Notes: generated by a model from the letters alone, not told the origin. A DNA stretch of 64,000 bases from Clarkia xantiana subsp. parviflora (GCA_036873135.1 JAPTYO010000024.1:2356001-2420000), one strand, 5' to 3'; counted from the stretch's first letter, positions 1 through 10,439 are shown. Translations and numbers: made by a program.

Positions 1-65
1 TGGTCCCCCAGCGATATGCCAGGAATCAGCCCCGACGTGATCGTGCACGAGCTGAAGATAGACCC
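1..65 (+). pseudogene. Element D pol fragment, upstream of the element A insertion
   Basis: Reading from base 1 gives WSPSDMPGISPDVIVHELKID, the linker between protease and reverse transcriptase in family 2 Gag-Pol; E and F carry the same stretch near 48180-48230 and 61250-61310. The frame runs to the duplicated GACCC at 61-65 and continues in frame at 29356 once element A and one TSD copy are ignored. D's LTR, gag and protease lie to the left of the window. Confidence 0.9.
61..65. repeat. Target site duplication of element A (left copy)
   Basis: GACCC directly abuts TGTTAG of the LTR. The partner GACCC is at 29351-29355 directly after CATCA. This is the 5-bp duplication expected of a Ty3/gypsy integrase. 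Confidence 0.93.
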
Positions 66-927
66 TGTTAGGTTATGAGATCTAGGTCAACGGGGGGTCG
101 GCTTTGATCTCACTCCTTACGGGGGATGTGTGCAATCCGGTGTTCCTGAGCTGCTCTGCCTTAGCTTATCTTCTTCTTTCCTTCCTTCCTTCCTTTGCTT
201 CTTCTCTCCTTCTACCCTGCAGAAGGGGCAATACCAGACACGGAGGGGGGGGGGGGTGGTGCCTGGTGAACCCTCTCCGATGCCTAAGTCAGTATTTTTC
301 TAGAGAGATAAAGCTAGAGAGATGTCAGAGCTAAAATGTCCAAATGGCCAAAATGATCAAATGAGTTGTGAAGGTGGGGTATTTATAGGCAACGGTGTCA
401 TTAAGGTGGCTTAATGACATCGTTAGCCTTTAAACACAATTAATTAACCTTTAAGCACATAATTAAGACCTTAGGATTCGGAGGAGGTAGGCGGAGTGGA
501 CCGAGCATGGGAGTCCGAAGGTGGTGTCGGGGCCCTTGGGGGGGAGAAATCCGACCTCCAAGGGTAGGGGTTGGGTGAGGGCACCCAACCCCTCCTAGGG
601 AGGGTGGGGTTGGCCAACCCCATCCCTCCTAGGAGGGATCGGGTTGGCCGACCCGATCTCTCCTAGGAGAGATCGGGTTGGTCCACCCGATCTCCCCTAG
701 GGGAGATCGGGTCGGCTGACCCGATCTCCCCTAGGGGAGGTCGGGTGTGGCCACCCGACCTCACCTAGGTGAGTTCGTCTCTGCCGGACGGGCGCTTCGG
801 CCCCGTCCGAGCCGTCGATGTTCTCGCGAAGTGTCCGGGTTGAAGTTTCGATTTGCAATCATAAATGGGACGATAAAAATACAACGGTTCGGAAGTCAAC
901 GGGTTCAAATTGGGCGTATATCCATCA
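66..927 (-). repeat. Element A 3' LTR (862 bp)
   Basis: In element orientation it starts TGATGGATATACGCCC and ends CATAACCTAACA, with TG...CA termini. It contains an array of nested palindromes in U3 and a TATA box (TATAAATA, minus strand 387-380). The transcript start probably lies in the CT-rich part that follows. It is one 34-bp palindrome unit longer than its partner at 28523-29350. Confidence 0.93.
595..772. repeat. Nested palindromic 34-bp repeat array in the element A 3' LTR
   Basis: The units are built on CTAGG-centred palindromes (for example CCCGATCTCTCCTAGGAGAG and its completion) joined by short spacers such as TTGGCCAA that are themselves near-palindromic. The period is 34 bp. 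The array lies upstream of the LTR TATA box, so in U3. Confidence 0.85.
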
Positions 928-942
928 CATGCCCCCGAGTCA
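928..942 (-). other. Polypurine tract of element A
   Basis: On the minus strand GACTCGGGGGCATG sits immediately before the LTR start TGATGG, the position of the plus-strand priming tract. The same tract precedes the 3' LTRs of B (8390-8404) and C (23474-23488). Confidence 0.8.
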
Positions 943-1448
943 ACCAATGGCCTAACCCTTGATTGACTCTATTTTAGGATGGTATGACACGCGCAATTTG
1001 AAACCGGGGTTTTACCTTCTTTGTCTGAATGCTTGCTTACCCATGGATGCGTGCCTCTGACTCTGCCCCCCTGTCTAATGAGATAGAGGAATTGTAAACG
1101 TCAGAGTAGCACGGACGTGGGCCTAGGCACGCGTCCGTCTGAGGTGGGAGTAATAAACTTATCTCTGCTACAGGTGCCTATTCAAAAAATATACACTTGC
1201 ACAGGGGTGTGATACAAATGCAACTAAATGACTCATGTTTCAAATTCGTGCCGGGATTTTATCTAAGTGAGGGAAAATTAATTTTAGCCAAAAATTTTCC
1301 TAAGTATGGAATACTAGAAAATAAACCTTAGGGGATGTTAACTAGGGTGAGCGTGGATTTAACCGTGGTTAATAGGAACTAGTTTTTGAATCTTGTCCCT
1401 TGAAATTTTCCTCTCTAAAATTCAACGGTGTTGATTTGGCGATTTTGG

Positions 1449-1573
1449 AAAAACCCTAAACCTTTGTGTTATAAAAGGGGAAGTGATTACCTCATTCTCG
1501 TTGTCCTTTTCTCTTCTTTTCGACGGTGGGATTTCTGGTTGGGCTTACTTCTCGGGGCACGCGTCGCATTGAG
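1449..1573 (+). promoter_or_regulatory. Predicted promoter and 5' leader exon of the element A antisense gene
   Basis: AAACCCTAAACC (telobox-like) is followed by TATAAAAG at 1470-1477, pointing away from the retrotransposon's own direction. A good splice donor, GAG|GTATGC, lies at 1573/1574, and a pyrimidine-rich acceptor (TTTTTTTCCGGTCAG) ends at 2338, just before the first ATG of the antisense gene. Element C has the same motifs at 22946-22939 and 22845-22841. The elements are seen directly; promoter activity is inference. Confidence 0.6.
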
Positions 1574-1817
1574 GTATGCGTTTTTCTTCTTGTGTAAGCA
1601 TTGTTCTTGTGGAATTCGATCCTGTTTTTCTTTCAGTTGTTTCCTTACTTGTCTCGTTTCGGTTTACGTGTCTTCATGATAATATAGTTCTGCTTGATTT
1701 GTCTTTCCTCCGTCTTCTTGCTTTCATACTTCCGTTTACTGGCGTGTGGGGTTTTCTACATCGGGATTATGGCTATCTCTGTCTGCCCCCTTGCCCCTGT
1801 CTGTTGGGCTGAGGGGT

Positions 1818-2205
1818 CTCTCCATGCTGGGGGTTATGACTATCTCCCCCTGCCCTCCTACCTCTGCCTCTTGACTGATGAGGTTTCTCTATGCTGGGGG
1901 TTATGACTATCTCCCCCTGCCCCCTGCCTTTGCCTATTGGCTGGTGGGGTCTCCTTATGCTGGGGGTTATGACTATCTCCCCCTGCCCCCTGCCTCTGCC
2001 TATTGGCTGGTGGGGTCTCCTTATGCTGGGGGTTATGACTATCTCCCCCTGCCCCCTGCCTCTGCCTATTGGCTGGTGGGGTCTCCTTATGCTGGGGGTT
2101 ATGACTATCTCCCCCTGCCCCCTGCCTCTGCCTATTGGCTGGTGGGGTCTCCTTATGCTGGGGGTTATGACTATCTCCCCCTGCCCCCTGCCTGTTGGCT
2201 GGTGG
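1818..2205. repeat. 66-bp minisatellite in the predicted 5' leader intron (A copy, about six units)
   Basis: The repeated unit contains GGGGGTTATGACTATCTCCC followed by a C/T-rich half and GGCTGGTGGGGTCTCC. The period is 66 bp, a multiple of three, which produces spurious open frames on both strands. The matching array in C (about 22010-22620) has roughly ten units. Confidence 0.85.
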
Positions 2206-2357
2206 GGTTTTTCTTGCCGTCTTTCTATTCTTGTCTTTTGGCTTTGTATCCATCATTTTAGGGAAATGAGTTCGTATCTCTTGTCCATTGTTTGCTTTCT
2301 GTTTTCCTTGGCTTGAGCCTGTGTTTTTTTCCGGTCAGCAGAACTTTCTGGTGATTG

Positions 2358-3421
2358 ATGAGGAGTAAGAGGCCAGTACGTGTGGGAGTGGTTACTTCCG
2401 AGACCGGATCTTCGATTGCAAAAAGATCGGTTTTCTATGGTGCGGGGAGGTGTTCTCTAACTGGAGGTAAGGGTGGTGACGTTAGGGTGCCATCTTCTTT
2501 CTATATTGATGCCCCCCAATCGAAGGTCCGGGAGCCGTCTTTTCCTTCCTCTCTGTTTGGTGAGTTCTTGAGCAACTGAGTTTCCTTAGTGTATATTGGT
2601 ATTTACTCTGTGCTTTGTTATAGGTAGACTTCGTCTTCCGCGTCTGAGTCGGAAGGAGCTGTCTCGTCCACCTGTTGATGGAATTGTTGGGTCTGAGTGG
2701 GCGCCTTATTATGGGCGTGGGGCTCGTTTTGACAATCAATCTTCTTTGCAAACTCCTGAGGTTGGAGTTCGTGTTCTGCAGTCTGCTGTTCCTCCTGCTG
2801 ATCGTGTGTCCCTCTCCAAAGGGTCGGATGCAACTTATGAGTTGGCTCGTGATGTGTTGGCTCGTTATTCTCCTGTAATGTTATTAACCGTTTTATCCTT
2901 TGGTATACTTCTTCTCCATGTGTTATCCGTCTCATCTTTTATTTTTGTTGCAGGGTATGGCCGACCTTGTTAATTTATCCACCCTTGCTATTGATCTTGC
3001 TGAGGAGAGGAAGGTGTGCGAGGACATTTGTGTCTCCCTTAACTCCAGTCTTATTAGCTGTTTGGAGCATAGTCGCATTACTGATTTGCGGTGCCGAGAC
3101 TTGGAGGGTCGCATTGCTCTTCTCAATGAAGAGGTTGAGGCGTTGAAACAAAGGTCTTATCGTGATGAGACACTTCGGGCTGCTGAGTTAGTCTCTCTGG
3201 AGGAAATGTTTCGTATGGAGGCGAAGGAGTGTGCCATTGCTGAGTATAAGGCCTCTTCCGCTTATCAGGCTGCTATGGACGTTCGCTGCTCTGTGGCGAA
3301 ACGTATTTCCTTTAAGGAGATTCTTGAGCGTATTCACAGGATTGCTCCTGACTTTCCTTTCTCTCGACTTGGTGATTTGTCAGACTTTGCTATTAAGCAT
3401 ATTGCGAAGATAAGGGAATAG
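2358..3421 (+). CDS. Antisense accessory gene (aORF) of element A, three coding exons
   Basis: Coding exons are predicted at 2358-2559, 2624-2874 and 2954-3421, joined by introns with consensus ends (TTTG|GTGAGT...TTATAG|GT and CCT|GTAATG...TTGCAG|GG). Phases match exactly, giving 306 codons without a stop. The N-terminal half is basic, Ser/Gly-rich and probably disordered. The C-terminal half (exon 3) is a heptad-like helical region (LAEERKVCEDICVSLNSSL, then LRCRDLEGRIALLNEEVEAL), ending FSRLGDLSDFAIKHIAKIRE. It lies antisense to the retrotransposon, between 3' repeats and 3' LTR, which is where Tat-lineage elements carry aORFs. Function unknown. The C copy (21855-20792) has identical exon lengths and is also intact, implying constraint. 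The exact start could lie upstream if the leader exon is coding. Confidence 0.7.
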
Positions 3422-3835
3422 TACCCCTATTTATTGTGGTAGTCTCGTGTGTTTGTGAGTTGTGGTTGTCTTTAGAGTTTAAAACTCCACCTTTCTTAGT
3501 GTTGCCATCTTTGTCTGATACACTTGTTTATACTCGTTGTATATATGGCCGTGTGCTTATATCTCTTCTCATGATGTCTCCCTATGCCTTGTGTATGGCT
3601 CTTTGGGTATGGACCCTTCCCTTGGTGTGTTTCCTTTACTTATCCTTCTTTCGTGCTTTCCTTCATGTCTTACCTGCCATTTCATAAAGAAAAAACATTA
3701 CTTGTTCTTCACATTACTTTACTTAGAAATTTCTTTCTCATGGTATCCCTCTGAGCATGGTATCCTTCTAAGTATGGTATCCTTCTAAGAATGGTGTGAT
3801 GATCTCTTCTGATACCCCTTACACGGTATACGTTG

Positions 3836-4085
3836 TACTGTTAGACCAAAGATACGCTCTTGGTGGGCGTCGAAATCTGTTCACGAGACAGGCTCTCGGA
3901 CGGCACTTAACGTTTCACAGGATAGACTCCCGGAGGGCACAGGTTAGTCCACCGATACGTTCTTGACGGGTGTCAAAATCTGTTCACGAGACAGGCTCTC
4001 GGACGGCACTTAACGTTTCACAGGATAGGCTCCCGGAGGGCTCAGGTTAGACCAAAGATACGCTCCTGGTGGGCGTCGAACTGGT
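3836..4085. repeat. Hairpin-rich spacer repeats of about 110 bp, element A
   Basis: Two blocks carry GTTCACGAGACAGGCTCTCG and CAGGATAGGCTCCCGGAGGG with short self-complementary arms, joined by GTTAG(A/T)CCA motifs. B has three blocks at about 11330-11650 and C about three at 20011-20340. The blocks lie between the stop of the antisense gene and the 49-bp array. Confidence 0.75.
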
Positions 4086-4620
4086 AGTTTGAAATCTACC
4101 TCAAGATACGCTCTTGGGGGCGTCGAACTGGTAGTGTTTTTTCTACCTCAAGATACGCTCTTGGGGGCGTCGAATCTGGTAGGTTGCAAATCTACCTCAA
4201 GATACGCTCCTGGGGGCGTCGAATTCGTAGTTTTTGGAAACCACTCTCAAGATACGCTCTTGGTGCGTCGAAGTTGTAGTGTAATAACTACTCTCAAGAT
4301 ACGCTCTTGGGGGCGTCGAAGGTTGTAGTATGAACACTACTCTCAAGATACGCTCTTGGGGGCGTCGAAGTTCGTAGTTTTTGGAAACCACTCTCAAGAT
4401 ACGCTCTTGGTGCGTCGAAGGTCGTAGTACGAAAACTACTCTCAAGATACGCTCTTGGGGGCGTCGAATTCGTAGTATGAAAACTACTCTCAAGATACGC
4501 TCTTGGGGGCGTCGAATGTCGTAGTATGAAAACTACTCTCAAGATACGCTCTTGGGGGCGTCGAATGTCGTAGTATGAAAACTACTCTCAAGATACGCTC
4601 TTGGGGGCGTCGAACCTGTC
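4085..4620. repeat. 49-bp hairpin minisatellite in the element A 3' region (about 11 units)
   Basis: The unit contains CAAGATACGCTCTTG (5-bp stem) and GTAGTATGAAAACTAC (5-bp stem) joined by GGGGGCGTCGAA. The period is 49 bp in the cleanest copies (4501-4600). It sits between the convergent pol and antisense genes. Tandem repeats in hypervariable 3' regions are known for Tat/Ogre elements. Confidence 0.88.
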
Positions 4621-4914
4621 ATTGACTTGAAGTCATATCTCTGTAAGGATAACTTCGTGATTATACCACTGCATTCACTGGAAAATACTCTTGAGTAACT
4701 ACTACTCCCTTAGGAGCATTCATGTTTTTGTACACTTGGGATGCCTTGGTGCACCAAGACATCCTTTGTAGGAATAAAAGATAGTTGTAGAGTTGGAGTA
4801 ACTTCGTGAGTTCTCCTTCTCAAAAGTTGTTTTTTTTGAAAAGCTTGTGAAGCTGAAGCGCGCAAAATGTGAAATATGAAACTAAGGATATGGTCTTTTG
4901 CTTGTGCTTTCTTC
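4621..4914 (-). other. Element A 3' untranslated spacer after the pol stop
   Basis: It is non-coding and similar to the sequence after the gag stop of element C (19202-19465); both contain GCACCAAGRCATCC-like and CATGAATGCTCCTAAGGGAG-like stretches in matching orientation. This shows that A and C share the 3' region although their coding regions differ. Confidence 0.7.
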
Positions 4915-7237
4915 TTATACGTAGTACTTCTTTAGGTGCTCTCCACTGAAGGTGTTTGTGGAGATATACCCCTCCCCATCTTCGAGGCGGTACGCGTTTA
5001 CGTAGGGAACTGACGCTATCTTGTATGGTCCTTCCCACTTTGGAGATAATTTTCTGACTTGGTCTAAGTGTGAGAACTCATTCCTTCTTAGTACTAGTTC
5101 TCCTACGTGGAATTGTCTCTCCTTGACTTGGCGGTTGTAGTATCTTGCTGAGACAAGGCGCATTCGTGTCTGTGCTTCTTCTGAATTCCACCTTTTATCC
5201 TCCACCATGTCTAAATCTAAAAGTCTTGCCTTGTTGTTCTCATGCTCCTCGAAGTACTTGGTCCTCAGTGATTGTACCGCTATTTCTGCTGGTGCCACCG
5301 CCTCAGTTCCGTACACTAGGCCAAATGGCGTTTCTCCTGTGGATATCTTTGGTGTTGTCCGCACTGCCCATAGAACATTTTCCAGCTCATCTACCCAACT
5401 TCCCTTGGTGGCGTGGAGTCGTTTCTTTAGGCCATCTAGCACTATCTTGTTTGCCGATTCTACCTGTCCGTTTGTCTGAGGGTGCTTTACTGATGCGAAA
5501 CGGTGATCTATATTCAGTCTTTCGCAATACCACTGCAATTTCTTGCTCTTGAATTGTGGGCCATTGTCGCTTATTATTGCTCTTGGCACCCCGTACCTCG
5601 AGACAATGTGAGATTGGATGAAATTGACGACTTGGTCGTCTGTTGTCTTCCCCATTGCCTTTGCTTCTATCCACTTGGAGAAGTAGTCTATTGCAACAAT
5701 TATGCAAGTCTTCTGACCTTTTGTTTTTGGTAGGGGGCCTATCAAATCAATCCCCCATTGTGCGAAAGGCCAGGCTCCTGAGATGGAGCTTAGCTTTGCT
5801 GGTGGGGCTGTTATATTTCTGGAGTACCTTTGGCAGTGATCACATTTTTGTACCAAGTCTGCTACTTCTTTGCTCAATGATGGCCAATAGTATCCTAGGT
5901 TGTAGACCTTTCGGCTTATTGACCGTGCTCCTTCATGGCACCCCGCATCTCCCTCATGGAGTTCTGCCAGCACTCTCTCTGTTTCTGGGTATGCTATGCA
6001 TTTGAGGAAAGGTGTGGAGTATCCTTTCTTGTAGAGTTCATTGTCCATCACTGCGTAATTCCTAGCCATTCTTTCAATCTTGACTGCTTCCACCTTATCT
6101 TTTGGGAGCTTTCCTTCCATGATGTATTGTCTCATTGGTGTCATCCAGACTTCTGCTTCATCTATTGCTAGAACCTCCATTTGTTCTATCACTGATTGTA
6201 TTCTTTGCTCTATGAAATGAACCTCTTTGCCTGCTTCTGCCCCTAAGGCCAGTTTACTTAAGGCGTCTGCCTCTTGGTTTTGTTCTCTTGGGACTGACTC
6301 AATGTCAAAGCTTTGGAAGCTCTTTATCAGGTCCTTGGCTTGCTGCAAGTATCTCTGCATGTTTTCGGACTTTGCAGTGTAAATTCCTTTCACTTGATTG
6401 ACGACTAGTTGAGAATCACACTTGACCCTTAAATGTTTTGCCCCTACTCCTTTGGCTATTCTCAGGCCAGTTATTAGTGCCTCGTACTCAGCCTCATTGT
6501 TTGTTGCCTTAAAGGTAAGTGCCATGGCGTAGCGCATAGGTGTATCGCTGTTTGGTGGGTATAGTAAGAGGCCTGCACCTGAACCTCCTCCGTTGGATGA
6601 CCCATCGGTATGCATCTTCCATAATTCTTCTGGTTGTGTCTCCTGACTACTACTTGCCTCGCATGTAGTTTTGACTTCTCCCAAGTCTTCGTCTGGATTA
6701 ATTCCAGTGAATTCAACGATAAAATCTGCTAGAGCCTGACCCTTTATGGCTGTTCTTGGGGCAAAATGAATGCGAAACTCACTTAGCTCAATTCCCCATT
6801 TTGTCAGTCTTCCCGATGTGTCTGGTCTTTGGAGGAGGTGTTTCAATGGCTGGTCTGTGAGGACTGTTACTTCATGCCCATGAAAATACGGTCTCAACTT
6901 TCTTGCTGATATGATCAGTGCATAGAGGTACTTTTCTATTGGCAAGTAGTTGATCTCATACTTTGCCAATGTTTTGCTTACGAAGTATACTGGCAATTGT
7001 GCAGCGTTTTCCTCTTTGATTAGCACTGAGCTAACTGCCACGTTGCTCACGGAGATGTAGAGGTAGAGGGGCTCCCCTGGTGTAGGCTTTGCTAGGGGTG
7101 GTAGTGTCTTTAGATGTTGTTTGAGTTGCTGGAAGGCTTCCTCACATCTCGGTGTCCATTCAAATTTCTTGTTTGCCCTTAGTACCTCAAAGAAGGGTAA
7201 TGCCTTGTCTCCTATTTTGGATAGGAATCTGTTAAGG
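4915..7237 (-). CDS. pol: Element A Pol, C-terminal part: RT end, RNase H and integrase
   Basis: This is the continuation of the ORF at 28471-26868 after removal of element B; the codon split by the insertion is restored exactly. It opens with the RT thumb/connection (LNRFLSKIGDK). RNase H follows, with HTDGSSNGGGSGAG and NNEAEYEALITGL. Integrase has an HHCC-type zinc motif (HEGDAGCHEGAR...CDHCQRY) and the DDE core in GIDLIGP, IISDNGPQF and QVESANK, then a C-terminal domain ending SGEHLKKYYV. No chromodomain is seen. No stop or frameshift lies in this part, including the stretch 7237-7051. Together with the upstream part the frame is 1309 codons including the stop. Confidence 0.92.
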
Positions 7238-7242
7238 GCTGC
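7238..7242. repeat. Target site duplication of element B (left copy)
   Basis: GCTGC abuts TGTTAGG of the LTR; its partner is at 26868-26872. Removing B and one copy restores element A's pol frame. Confidence 0.92.
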
Positions 7243-8389
7243 TGTTAGGTTATAAAGTCTAGGTCAACGGGTCGTCAATCTAGAATTTATCTCCCACTAA
7301 TGAAATGTCGGGTTCACTGCTCCTAGGACTAGTCATTCTGATACATGCCCTTCTGCTTCCTTGGGGTAGTCGTTCTGATATATGTCCTTCTCTTCTCTCC
7401 TTCTGACCTCCTTTCCTTCTCTCCTTCTGATCTCCTTTCCTTCCCTCCTTCTGACCTCCTTTCCTTCTCTCCTTCTGATCTCCTTTCCTTCTCTCCTTCT
7501 GACCTCCTTTCCTTCTCTCCTTCTGACCTCCTGAGGCTTATACTTCTTACCCCTGGGGCTTGTCCTACTGCTCTATGCTCTTCTGCTTCCTTGGTTCTCC
7601 TCTCCTTGCCACCCTGCAAGAGGGGCAATACCAGGCACAGAGGGGGGGGTGGTGCCTGATGAACCCTCTCCGATGCCTAAGTCAGTACGGTTTTAGAGAG
7701 ATAAAGCTAGAGAGATGTCAGAGCAAAATTGTGCAACTTGCCAAGATGATCAAATGAGTTGTGAAGGTGGGGTATTTATAGGCAACGGTGTCATTAAGGT
7801 GGCTTAATGACATCGTTAACCTCTAAACACAATTAATTAACCTTTAAGTATATAATTAAGACCTTAGGATTCGGAGGAGGTAGGCGGAGTGGACCGAGCA
7901 TGGGCGTCTGAGAGTGGTGTCGGGACCCTTGGGGGGGGAGGAATCCGACCCCCGAGGGTAGGGGTTGGGTGAGGGCACCCAACCCCTCCTAGGGAGGGTG
8001 GGGTTGGCCAACCCCATCCCTCCTAGGAGGGATCGGGTTGGCCGACCCGATCTCTCCTAGGAGAGATCGGGTTGGCTGACCCGATCTCTCCTAGGAGAGA
8101 TCGGGTTGGCCAACCCGATCTCTCCTAGGAGAGATCGGGTTGGCCAACCCGATCTCCCCTAGGGGAGATCGGGTCGGCTGACCCGATCTCCCCTAGGGGA
8201 GGTCGGGTGTGGCCACCCAACCTCACCTAGGTGAGTTCGCCTCCGTCGGACGGGCGCTTCGGGCCCGTCCGAGCCGTTGATGTTCTCGCGAAGTGTCCGG
8301 GTTGAAGTTTCGATTTGCAATCATAAATGGGACGATAAAAATACAAGGGTTCGGAAGTCAACGGGTTCAAATTGGGCGTATATCCATCA
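7243..8389 (-). repeat. Element B 3' LTR (1147 bp)
   Basis: It shares ends and palindrome array with A's LTR, with extra length from more palindrome units (about 7980-8230) and a 24-bp CT-rich array near its end. The minus-strand TATA box TATAAATA is at 7780-7773. Confidence 0.93.
7383..7535. repeat. 24-bp CT-rich array in the element B 3' LTR
   Basis: The unit CTTCTGACCTCCTTTCCTTC (24 bp in full) is repeated about six times, with TGATCT variants. It lies downstream of the TATA box in element orientation, so probably in the transcribed R/U5 leader. An identical copy is at 25862-26014 in the other LTR. A and C lack it. Confidence 0.85.
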
Positions 8390-8404
8390 CATGCCCCCGA
8401 GTCA
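8390..8404 (-). other. Polypurine tract of element B
   Basis: ACTCGGGGGCATG on the minus strand directly precedes the 3' LTR, identical to those of A and C. Confidence 0.78.
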
Positions 8405-8809
8405 ACCAATGGCCTAACCCTTGATTGACTCTATTTTAGGATGGTATGACACGCGCAATTTGAAACCGGGGTTTTACCTTCTTTGTCTGAATGCTTGCTT
8501 ACCCATGGATACGTGCCTCTGACTCTGCCCCCCTGTCTACTGAGATAGAGGAATTATAAACGTCAGAGTTGCACGGACGTGTGCCTAGGCACGCGTCCGT
8601 CTGAGGTGGGAGTAGTAAACTTATCTCTGCTACAGGTGTATACTCAAAAAATACACGCTCGCATAGGAATGCAATTATGAATGCAACTAAGTGACTTATG
8701 CTTCAATTTCATGCCGGGATAAGTCTAAGTGAAGAAAAATTAATTTTGGTCCGAAATTTTTCTAAGTATGGGATACTAGAAAATACACCTAGGATGTTAA
8801 CTAGGATTG

Positions 8810-9110
8810 AACATGGACATATCATGAACATGAGGATGTGTACTAGCATACATGCAAGTAGGAACATAAGGATGGGAGTGAGTGGAGACATGCTGCGATT
8901 GTAGTCATGAATGTATGCATGAATGTATGGCGGCCATGTGCATGGACGTCTAAATGTTTGAACACATGGGAGTGTGTATGTGGGCATGCATATGAGTGCA
9001 AGCATGAACATGTATGTATGGATGGGTTGTGAGTATAAGCATGAGTGATGACATTGATGTATCTGTAGGTGTTAATCATGAATATGAGCATAAGTGCAAG
9101 GGTGAGAGCA
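8810..9110. other. ATG-rich low-complexity stretch in element B
   Basis: Degenerate GCATGAATGTATG-like motifs recur with no fixed period. It separates LTR-proximal sequence shared with A (about 8400-8800 against 930-1350) from the divergent accessory region. No credible gene lies in it. Confidence 0.5.
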
Positions 9111-9433
9111 TAGACCTCTCCTTTACTTGAGGGTAGGAACTCTGCCACTCAATGGGACGCAACGTCCCGCCTTCCTCGTACTAGCGCGAGCATTGTCCAT
9201 TAACCTCGACCTTCGGCATGTGTATCATTTTTCTTTCATCCGTTGGAGCATGCGTATAGATCTTGACCTTTACCCCTTCCTTCGGATGTGTTGGAGCGTT
9301 GCTCCATTTGGGGAAACTAAAAGTTCGCCATCTTCTCTTGGTGTTAAGGTTGCCCCCGTAGTAGGCGTATCTCGCCCCTCCATGAGTAAGGGTCGATCTT
9401 TGCGTTGGTTGCTCATATAGATGACTCATTTTT

Positions 9434-10137
9434 GGGGAGCTTTCTTCTTCAGACAAGGAGACCGTTGAATCGGATGAGAGGGAAGACCCTCTAGTTCTGC
9501 TTATCAGGCCAAGAATTTTTCTAAGTCAGGGATGGCTGCTAATGCTTCCAGTATGTTCTTTTTCCCTTCTCTTTTCTTTGTGATATACTTATGATTGTTC
9601 TCATGCTGCTTCCTTCTTGTTGTTAGAGCGTTCTTCCCTGGTTACCGAATGGTTCTTGTGGTGGGTGAGAGTTCAAGTCAATCTAAATCCGAGGCGCAGA
9701 AACTTGACTCTGAGGTCGGGCCCTCGGCTGCCAAGGAGAAGGAAACCGCGAGAGGCTCTCCTTCAAGTGCCCCCTTGCTGACTCCCTCCCATGATAAGGA
9801 GGTAGTGGTTGAAGAGGCGCCCTCTTTGCTTGACAAAAGGGAACGACCTGTGGCTGGCGATGGGGTGATCATAGGTCTTGATGTCTCTTCTCTATCCCCT
9901 GCCCCCCAGCCGAGGGGCCGAGTCTCAAGTTTATTTCATCTTCATATGGATTTGACGACTTTTGAAGGTGTCTTTGTCTTTCCTATGGGTTATGTTATTA
10001 ACCCCTGCGTTGAAGATTTTTCTTTTGGTGATGGGTGTGATCATCATCTTACATTGAGGTTCCCCTCTCTTGCCATGGCTCTGATTAAGATAGCAAATTC
10101 TTGCTTTGGAGTTTGGTGGAGACTGCTCTTGAATTAG
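9434..10137 (+). pseudogene. Divergent antisense accessory region of element B
   Basis: The position and strand match the aORF of A and C, but the sequence is different. A possible exon ends at GCTTCCAG near 9550 and another begins after a TTGTTGTTAG acceptor at about 9626. The main open stretch (about 9650-10137) encodes a Ser/Glu-rich disordered segment (GESSSQSKSEAQKLDSEVGP) followed by FVFPMGYVINPCVEDFSF. There is no recognisable domain, and the following sequence does not extend the frame. It could be a decayed or replaced aORF. Confidence 0.4.
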
Positions 10138-10439
10138 CCTCTACTAGTGTCGTAGTTGTGATCGTTGTGGGGATCGTTTTGTTATATGCCCTCAATAGTG
10201 CTTGTCGTGATTCTTTGCTTCATGGTTGATTTCGTGAGATATGGAGGTTGTCTTCATAATGAGGACGTCTCCTTCCTGGTATCACCCATTGGGTTGAAAT
10301 ATAAGTGCCTACCTTTGATGAGCGTACGAAGGGTGTTGTTTTTCCTTTTTCTTGAACCTCCTCCTAAGGCTAGGCGTAGCCTTTTGATGTTCGTGGTCGG
10401 GATGGTGTCTTTACAATGCATGTCTTTGACAGATGTTTT

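Noticed and set aside
747..962. Small ORFs inside the family 1 LTRs on both strands, recurring at every LTR copy
   Set aside because: They lie across LTR U3 and its palindromes, and they recur only because the LTR recurs.
1878..2316. Long open frames in several phases over the 66-bp repeats (also 21956-22670)
   Set aside because: The period is a multiple of three, so any phase without a stop in one unit stays open. Low complexity and lying in a predicted intron; not genes.
4085..4620. CRISPR-like appearance of regularly spaced direct repeats
   Set aside because: Plant retrotransposon context. The whole 49-bp unit is repeated with no unique spacers, and there are no cas genes.
5145..5552. 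Plus-strand open frames opposite element A integrase (and similar frames opposite D, E and F pol)
   Set aside because: Shadows of the pol codons on the other strand; the minus strand carries the conserved catalytic motifs.
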